This document shows positions 57,322 through 64,000 of a stretch of DNA of 64,000 bases, one piece after another; position 1 is the first letter of the stretch, and every line of letters starts with the position of its first letter. The stretch lies in NCBI GenBank assembly GCA_030512295.1, contig JAULSR010000008.1, forward strand, positions 1,240,001 to 1,304,000, read 5' to 3'. The DNA comes from Bombardia bombarda (Eukaryota; Ascomycota; Sordariomycetes; Sordariales; Lasiosphaeriaceae). The notes under the pieces are model-generated. The model saw nothing but the letters and a program-made list of their open reading frames with translations. It had not been told where the DNA came from and ran no database searches. The position numbers and the translations under genes are program-made.

Positions 57322-59169
57322 TTATATTAACGTTAATAATTATCGTTAACGAAGTAACTTTTTAATTATAACGCCGGGAATAAATATTGCTTTAAATAAT
57401 AAAAGTAGGGCCTAGCTTTACCTTTTTATAAATAATTTAAATAAATCGATCGGAGTTATTATTTATTATTTTTCGTTTTCCGAATTGTCTTTCGAATTAA
57501 AGGGGCCGGGATATAAATTACCGGGGTTATTATCATCTTCGATCCCAACGTTTTAAATCCGGGCGTCCGAATTTAATGTAATTATAATGCGCGGGGTAAT
57601 ATATTAGCGTTATATATATTTTAATTTATTATAATTATAATATATAATAAGCTTTTTTATACGGGATAGCGTTTAAATAGCGGACCCGGTAACTAGTAAT
57701 ATATAAAAAAAAAGTTTATACGAAAAGAAAGAGTCCTTTATAAATAAGTCTCGGAGTTTGCTACGTTAGATCCGGGCTTTATTATAGCGAGGTTTTAAAT
57801 AAACTTCCTTTATAATACGTAATAATTTCCGAAATTCGTTAAAGCTAATAAAAAACTTAGCCTTTTACGATAAGCTTTTCGGTTATTATCGTTTTATAAA
57901 TAAAATTTAACGAATTAAATACGTTTATATTATTTGGTATAATTTTTAATTAAAATAATATTAAGGATGGTTTTAATATATTAGTTATAATAAAAATAAT
58001 CGAATTTAATTTAATAATTTTAACTTATAAAAATATTATTAATCTTTATTTTAAAAAAATATCGGATTAATATAACTTATTTCTAATAAAATTCTTAAAA
58101 AAATTTATTATATTAATTATATATTAGTTAGTTTTTATAAGCTTAAACTTCGCTAAATTTATTATTAAGGTAGTTTAAACTAATATAATTTGTTCGAAAT
58201 TTCCGTTATAAAGCTGCTTTTAATAAGTCCGTTATTATTATTATATTTCAAGTTTTATTTAGATATTAGCTTATTAGACCTAGAGTTATTAAAATTGATT
58301 TTAATAGATAATATTTTTTTATTTTATAATTTAAATTTAATCTTTTTTATTTTAAAAAAAAGCGTTAATTTTTAATTTATTAACTACATAAATAAGAAAG
58401 CGGTCGTTTTTCGGCTAAAACGGCCCTTTTTAATTATTAAAATTAGCTAAAATAGCGCCGAAGTTACCGAAGCTAATAAAAAAGCTAGCTATAGCTTATA
58501 TTATTATAGCTTAGAACTGCTAAGTATTTATGCCGGAGGGGGTAGCTAGGAGTTTTAACGCTAATTAATATTTTATAATTAAGGATTCCCCTTTTTTTTA
58601 GTAATCGGGAGTCTAGCTATCGATATTCTCGAAATCCTCGAAAGCGGTCTTCCGTAACGGTGTTACGTGCTAAGTCGCTGGCCGACCCACGCGCATGAAC
58701 CCCGCAGTAACTCTGGGATCCGACTGGCCGAAGGGACGGGAGGATAAAACATTCCAGTCCCGGACATTAGCCAATCACTCGGGTCCTAGGATGCGAGGGC
58801 CCCCAGGGAGCGAGGGCTCCTAGAGAGCAAGCTACAAATTGAAGCAGACACATAGTTTCCTTGTCATCGCTAGATTAATATATATAACCTTATGATAGCA
58901 CGCTTCCATAGCTTTAGTTACTAGTCAGTAAACAAGGACTGTTCAGATTCAGCATCTACTTGTATCTTTTGACTACAACGACCTGTCCCAGTATCGTTAA
59001 CTACTATGTTTACCCGTGCCCTTGTCCGACAATCGTCAGAAGCCCCCTGTGACTACCTAGGTCGCAATAAACGGGCTAGCTTAAGGAGTAGCTTTTCTTT
59101 TCCCGCGGTTATTACCTACTATAATAACCGGCTCGATCGTTACTATATAATATATAAAGGTTGAAAAAT
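57322..59169 (-). mobile_element. Ty3/gypsy internal region, copy C (inverted)
   Basis: Reverse complement of the 5' internal region in copies A and E, heavily AT-rich. It is interrupted by an un-mutated insertion at 58,661-59,069. No surviving protein. Confidence 0.75.
58661..59069 (+). mobile_element. Solo LTR-like insertion, not RIP-mutated
   Basis: The 409-bp unit begins TGTTACGTGC and ends GTCGCAATA. It is flanked by AACGG at 58,656-58,660 and 59,070-59,074, and it splits a motif (CCGTTACGG side and AGCCCGTT side) that is continuous in gypsy copies A and E. Its base composition is ordinary with many CA and TG steps, unlike all flanking DNA. The orientation is not certain. A solo LTR of another family is the simplest reading. 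Confidence 0.75.
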
Positions 59170-59379
59170 TATAAGAGAAGGTAGGTACGTTTGATTAAGG
59201 TGGTTATAGGTTATAATAAAGATAATTAAAAAAGCGAGCAATGATTAATATTAGCGTAAAACTTTAATTTAGCCCTCGTAAAAGAAAGTAAGCGAGGGCC
59301 GCTATTTATATATATAATTAATAAGATAACTAGTATATGCTTAGGAATGCTTTAGTATATGCTTGGGAATATCCTTATA
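59170..59379 (-). repeat. LTR of chromovirus, copy C (inverted)
   Basis: Its reverse complement begins TATAAGGATATTCCC and ends CTTCTCTTATA. It has one unit of the 25-bp repeat and is RIP-mutated. Confidence 0.8.
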
Positions 59380-60142
59380 CCTTAGTTAATTAAGGAAATA
59401 TAAATCTTCCTTGGGTTTATTAACTTTTATCGCCGGTTTATTTAAAGGTATTTTAAAATTACCGCCCTTATTACTGCCTTATTAAAAGGAGCAGCGAACT
59501 TTTTCCGGTGGCCGCTAGAGGCTAATATCGCCTTCGAATAACTTAAATCGGTTTTCGGCTAAGCTAACTTCTTAACTTATTAGGAGCCGAGCCGTTAAAT
59601 TTAAATCGAAACGGACGTTAGTAATTAAGCGATTTTAAGGATTTTTTTATAATTAATTAACTTATAATAACGCTTAATAGCTTACTAGTCGAGGAAACTT
59701 ACCGACGTTAAACTTTAGTAAGCTATTAGTTAGAAGGAGCTTATTGTTATTATCGAATCTTTTAAATATTAAAGCTATTACTTAAGCAGTACCGACTAAA
59801 AGTTTTTAATTATAACCGATTATAAAGTACTTAAAAAGATAATCGTAGCCCTAGCTTAAAACCTTAAAGGCTGCCTAATTAAATAAGTATACCGCTTATT
59901 TTCTTTTAATTTCGATATTAAATATCGGCCTAGGGTTATTAACTCTGTTGACTTTTTTTTTAAAAAACCTAATTATATAATAAAAGAGATCGTTTATAAT
60001 AATATACTATTTATTTTAATAAAAAAGCTATAGTTAATAACGGAATTATTAATAGTTATAAAAGTAATTATAACTTTAATTAAAATAAAAGTATAAAAAA
60101 ATTTATACTTTTAGAAATACTATCGAACGGTTAAATATAAAG
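59380..60142 (+). pseudogene. Ty3/gypsy RT end and RNase H remnant, copy D
   Basis: FLGFINFYRRFIKGYF is followed by ITALLKGAANFFRWPLEANI and further RNase H traces (IIESFKYQSYYL, ITDYKVLKKI). It is truncated on the left by inverted LTR C and on the right by LTR E. Stops occur throughout. Confidence 0.85.
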
Positions 60143-60420
60143 ATATCGGACATCTTTAAATATATGCTAAAATATCCCTAAGCATATGCTAATTATCCTA
60201 CCAATTATATATATAAGTAGCGGCCCTCGCCCACCTTCCGTTGCGAGGGCTAGGTTGAAGTCTTACGCTAATACTAGTTATTGCTTGCCTTCCTAGCTAT
60301 CTTTATTGCTTGCCTTCCTAGCTATCTTCATTGCTCGCTTTCCTAGCTATCTTTATTGCTCGCCTGCCCAGTTATCTTCATTGTAACCACCTTGATTAAG
60401 CGTACCTGCCTTTTTTTATA
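60143..60420 (+). repeat. LTR of chromovirus, copy E
   Basis: About 278 bp, starting near ATATCGGACATC and ending TTTTTTTATA; RIP-mutated; four units of the internal 25-bp repeat, the largest number here. Confidence 0.82.
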
Positions 60421-63400
60421 ATTCTTTAACCTTTATATACTATACGATAACGATCGAGCCGGTTATTATAGTAGGTAATAACTACGGGAAAGGAAGAGCC
60501 ATTCCTTAAGCTGGCCCGTTATGGAGGATTGCTTTCGAAAATTTTAAGAATATCGATAATTAAACTTCCGATTATTAAAAAGAAAGAAAGTCCCTAACTA
60601 TGAAAGCTTAATTAACGCTAAAACTCCTAGCCACTTTTTTTACCAGAAATACCCAGCAATTTTAAACTATAATAATACAAGTTATAGCCAGCGTTTCTAT
60701 TAGTCTCGGTAACTTCGGCGTTACTTTAGCTAATCTTAATAATTAAAAAGGGCCGTTTCGGCCGAAAAACGACCGCCCCTCTGCCTACGCGGTCAGTAAG
60801 TTAAAAGTTAACGCTTCTTTTTAAAATAAAAAAAATTAAATTTAAGCTATAGAATAAAGAAATACCACCCGCTAAAATTAACTTTAATAACTCTAGGTTT
60901 AATAAGCTAGTACTTAAATAAAACCCGAAATATAATAATAATAATAAGCTTATTAAAAGCAGCTTTATAATAGAGATTTCAAATAAGTTATATAACGGGA
61001 ATTTAAAAATTACGTTAGTTCGAATTATTTTAATAATAAATTTAACGAAATTTAAGCTTATAAAGATTAATTAATATATAGTTAATATAATAAATCTTTT
61101 TAGAAATTTTACCGGAAATAAGTTATATTAGTCCGACGTTTTTTTGGAATGGAGATTAATAGTACCTTTATAGGTCGGGACTATTAAATTAAATTCGATT
61201 GTTTTTATTATAATCGGTATATTAAAGCTGTTTTTAATATTATTTTAGTTAAGGATTATGCCGAATAATACGAATATATTTAACTTGCTAAATCTTATTT
61301 ATAGAACGGTAATAATTAAAATACTTATTATAAAAAGTTAAGCTTTCTTATTAGTTTTAACGAATCTTAGAAATTGCTGCGTATTATAAAAGGAGCTTAT
61401 TCGGGACTTCGTTACGATAAAGTTTAGATTTAACGTAACGAACTCCGAGATTTATTTATAAAGGATTCCTTCCTTTTATACGGACCCTTTCCTTACGTAC
61501 CGCTAGCTACTTAAACGCTATCCTGTACGAAAAAGCTTATTATATATTATAATTATAATAAATTAAAGTATATATAACGTTAATATATTATTTTATATAT
61601 TATAATTACGTTAGGTTTGGACGCCCGGATTTAAAACGTTGGGATTAAAGATAATAATAACTTTAATAGTTTATATCCCGGCCTTTTTAATTTGGAAAAC
61701 GATTCGGGAAACGAAAAATAATAAACGATAACCTTAATTGATTTATTTAAATTATTTATAAAAGGGTAAAGCTAAGCCTTACTTTTATTATTTAAGGCAA
61801 TACTTATTTTTAGCGCTGTAATTAGAAAGTTACTTCGTTAATAGTAATTATCGATATTAATATAAGGATATAAATTAATTATATAAATTATCGGTTTTAT
61901 TAAATATACTATATTTTTACTTTTTTAAAAGTTAAAGGTTTTAATTTATTGTAATTTATTAATTTTAACGGTAGTTAGATAAAAAACTACGGTATTTTTT
62001 ACTTTACTTTTTAACTTATTAATTTATATAAGAATGCCCGTTTTATTTTTTAATTTTTTTAAAAAATTAAACGGCCGAAAGGGTCCCCGTTAATATTATA
62101 AAGAAATCTAAATATAAGGTTTAAAGGTATAACGTTTTATACGACTTTTAATACCTTCGAATAAAGGCGTTATTCGGAAATTTCGCCGATAAAAGTCGCC
62201 CGGGATATCTTTAACGGCGCCCCCACCTTTATTACTATAATTTCTAACGTTATTATCGGACTTAAAAAAAGCTATATTAATATATTCGACGGCTTAGAAT
62301 TAAAGCTAAGCCTAGCACTTTTACCTTTAAAACTCGTCTATTGTACGGCTATTTTTTCGGAATAAATAGCTCGAAAATTTAACACTTTTAAAAAAGCCGA
62401 ATATTACATTAATTTAATAAAAGGATTTATATTATTATAAGGCTATATTTACCTATTTAATTAAGCTTAATTTAACGAACTAGCCTTTTATATTCGGAAG
62501 AACTTCGTTAACGGTTAGATTATAGAAAGTAATAGCCCTATTAGTATTTTTATTATTTTTATTTTTAAAAAAAATAGAATTATACGTTTATACGTAAATT
62601 ATAAAAGGCTAAATAAGATTATTATTAAAAACCGATACCTATTATTATTAATTAGTAACTTTATAAACCGTTTTATTAATGCTCGGTTTTTTATTAAATT
62701 TGATTTAAAGGATATTTATTATTGAATTAAAATTTATAAAACTAATTAATAAAAGATTATTTTTAAGACCCGTTATAAATAATTTAAATATATTATTATA
62801 CTATTCGAGCTAATTAATACGCCGGTTATTTTTTAAATTTATATTAATAAAACTTTAATTAATTTAATAAATATATTTTATATTATTTATTTTAATAATA
62901 TTTTTATTTATTCCGTTATTTGTAAAAAGTATATTTATTATATTTTAAAGGTTTTTGATTATTTTAAACGGGCTTAGTTTTTTATTAAATAATTAAAATA
63001 CTCCTTTTATTAGAATTAAGTTGAATTTTTAAGTTTTATTATTAATTATTAAAGTATTTTAATAAACTTGGAGCGAATTAAAACTATTTAAAAATAATTT
63101 ATATTTTAATTAATTAAAAAAATATAAATCTTTTTTAGGTTTGTTAACTTTTATCGCCGGTTTATTTATAAATATTTTAAAATTACCGCCCTTATTATTA
63201 CCCTATTAAAAGGAGAAGCGAACTTTTTCCGATGGCCGTTAAAGGCTAATACCGCTTTCGAATAATTTAAATCGGTTTTCGGCTAAACTAACTTTTTAAT
63301 TTATTAAAAATTAAATTGTTAAACTCGAATTAAAACGGACGTTAATAATTAAATAATTTTAAAAATCTTTTTATAATTAATTAACTTATAATAATACTTA

Positions 63401-64000
63401 ATAATTTATTAATCGAAGAAATTTACCGATATTAAACTTCGGTGGGCTATTAATTAGAAGGAGCTTATTATTATTATCGAATCCTTTAAGTATTAGGGCT
63501 ATTATTTAAACGATATTAATTAAAAGTTCTTAGTTTTAATTAATTACAAAGTATTTAAAAGGGTAATCGTAGCCCTAGCTCGAGACCTTAAAGGCCGCTT
63601 AATTAGATAAATATATTGCTTATCCTTTTTTAACTTTAATATTAAATATTAGCCTAGGGCTATTAACTTTGCTAACCTTTTTTTTAAAAAACTTAATTAT
63701 ATAATAAAAAAAATTATTTATAGCGATATATTATTTATTTTAATTAAAAAACTATAATTAATAACGGAATTATTAATAATTATAAAAGAAATTGTAATTT
63801 AAATTAAAGTAAAAATATAAAAAAAGTCGTACTTTTAAAAATACCGCCGAACGATTAAACGAATTAAATAAACTTTTTAACGTTTTTAAATTAAAAATAT
63901 AATTAAGGTTTTGGTTATAACGTATTTTATTTTCGGAGTTATTAAACGTATTACATTTAATAAAATAAAGTTTCGAAAAAAAAGCTATTAATAAGACGGA
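60421..64000 (+). mobile_element. Ty3/gypsy chromovirus, copy E, running off the window
   Basis: LTR E is followed by the leader and gag region (60,421-62,000, same as copy A apart from about 80 bp missing there), then polymerase. The element continues past base 64,000. Very AT-rich, with no intact ORF. Confidence 0.8.
62600..63830 (+). pseudogene. Ty3/gypsy reverse transcriptase and RNase H, copy E
   Basis: RT traces FIKFDLKDIYY and IIFKTRYK, then IYINKTLINLINIFYIIYF and NNIFIYS (the DD box region, degenerate) are followed by FVNFYRRFIYKYFKITALI and LLKGEANFFRWPLKANTAFE of RNase H. The order and spacing match a gypsy polymerase; Gln and Trp codons are replaced by stops. Confidence 0.85.

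Noticed and set aside
58190..58375. 61-codon hydrophobic ORF in the AT-rich block
   Set aside because: RIP-mutated gypsy copy read in a chance frame; Ile/Leu richness reflects AT composition.
46700..64000. Mitochondrial DNA inserted in the nucleus, suggested by high AT content
   Set aside because: The block contains aligned transposon copies with LTRs, chromodomain and DDE traces, and CpG is retained while CpA is lost, as in RIP.

Overview
The window looks like nuclear DNA of a filamentous ascomycete (Pezizomycotina, probably a sordariomycete). The evidence is short 50-90 nt GT-AG introns, recognisable fungal genes (ATG29, septin AspE, PalI/Rim9, Ivy1, Nup53) and a large repeat block whose copies carry the C-to-T / G-to-A damage of repeat-induced point mutation (RIP). 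The species cannot be named from the sequence alone.

Positions 1-18,000 are gene-dense and GC-rich. In order: the 3' end of an MFS efflux pump, a DODA-type extradiol dioxygenase, an acyl-protein thioesterase, a dead Tc1/mariner transposon, a short TIR element, Ivy1, Nup53 and ATG29 (divergent), an F-box protein and septin AspE. Positions 18,000-37,800 are an accessory stretch: a DUF7924-like protein, a truncated JmjC-like remnant, two APH-like small-molecule-kinase genes, LRR fragments and a decayed retroelement-like reading frame with a SANT-like C-terminus, separated by long empty stretches and minisatellites. Positions 37,800-45,400 return to core genes: pH-sensing PalI and an ABC1/UbiB-type mitochondrial atypical kinase.

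From about 46.2 kb to the end the window is a nested transposon block. It holds several broken chromodomain Ty3/gypsy copies (LTRs at 46,428, 48,377, 59,170 and 60,143), one full-length Ty1/copia element (49,466-55,326) with 252-bp LTRs and a 5-bp target duplication, two pogo/Fot1-like transposase remnants, copies of the short TIR element, and a younger 409-bp element, probably a solo LTR, that escaped RIP. Almost all protein traces here are full of TAA/TAG/TGA where CAA/CAG/TGG would be expected.

There is no operon or dedicated pathway; the core genes act independently (lipid modification, vacuole, nuclear pore, autophagy, septin, pH sensing, mitochondria). The most useful cross-cutting observations are three otherwise intact genes each broken by one missing base in a G or C homopolymer (499-504, 14,521-14,527, 44,638-44,643), which points to base-calling error rather than gene death, and the short TIR element family with a central palindrome that keeps its GC content inside RIP-mutated DNA.
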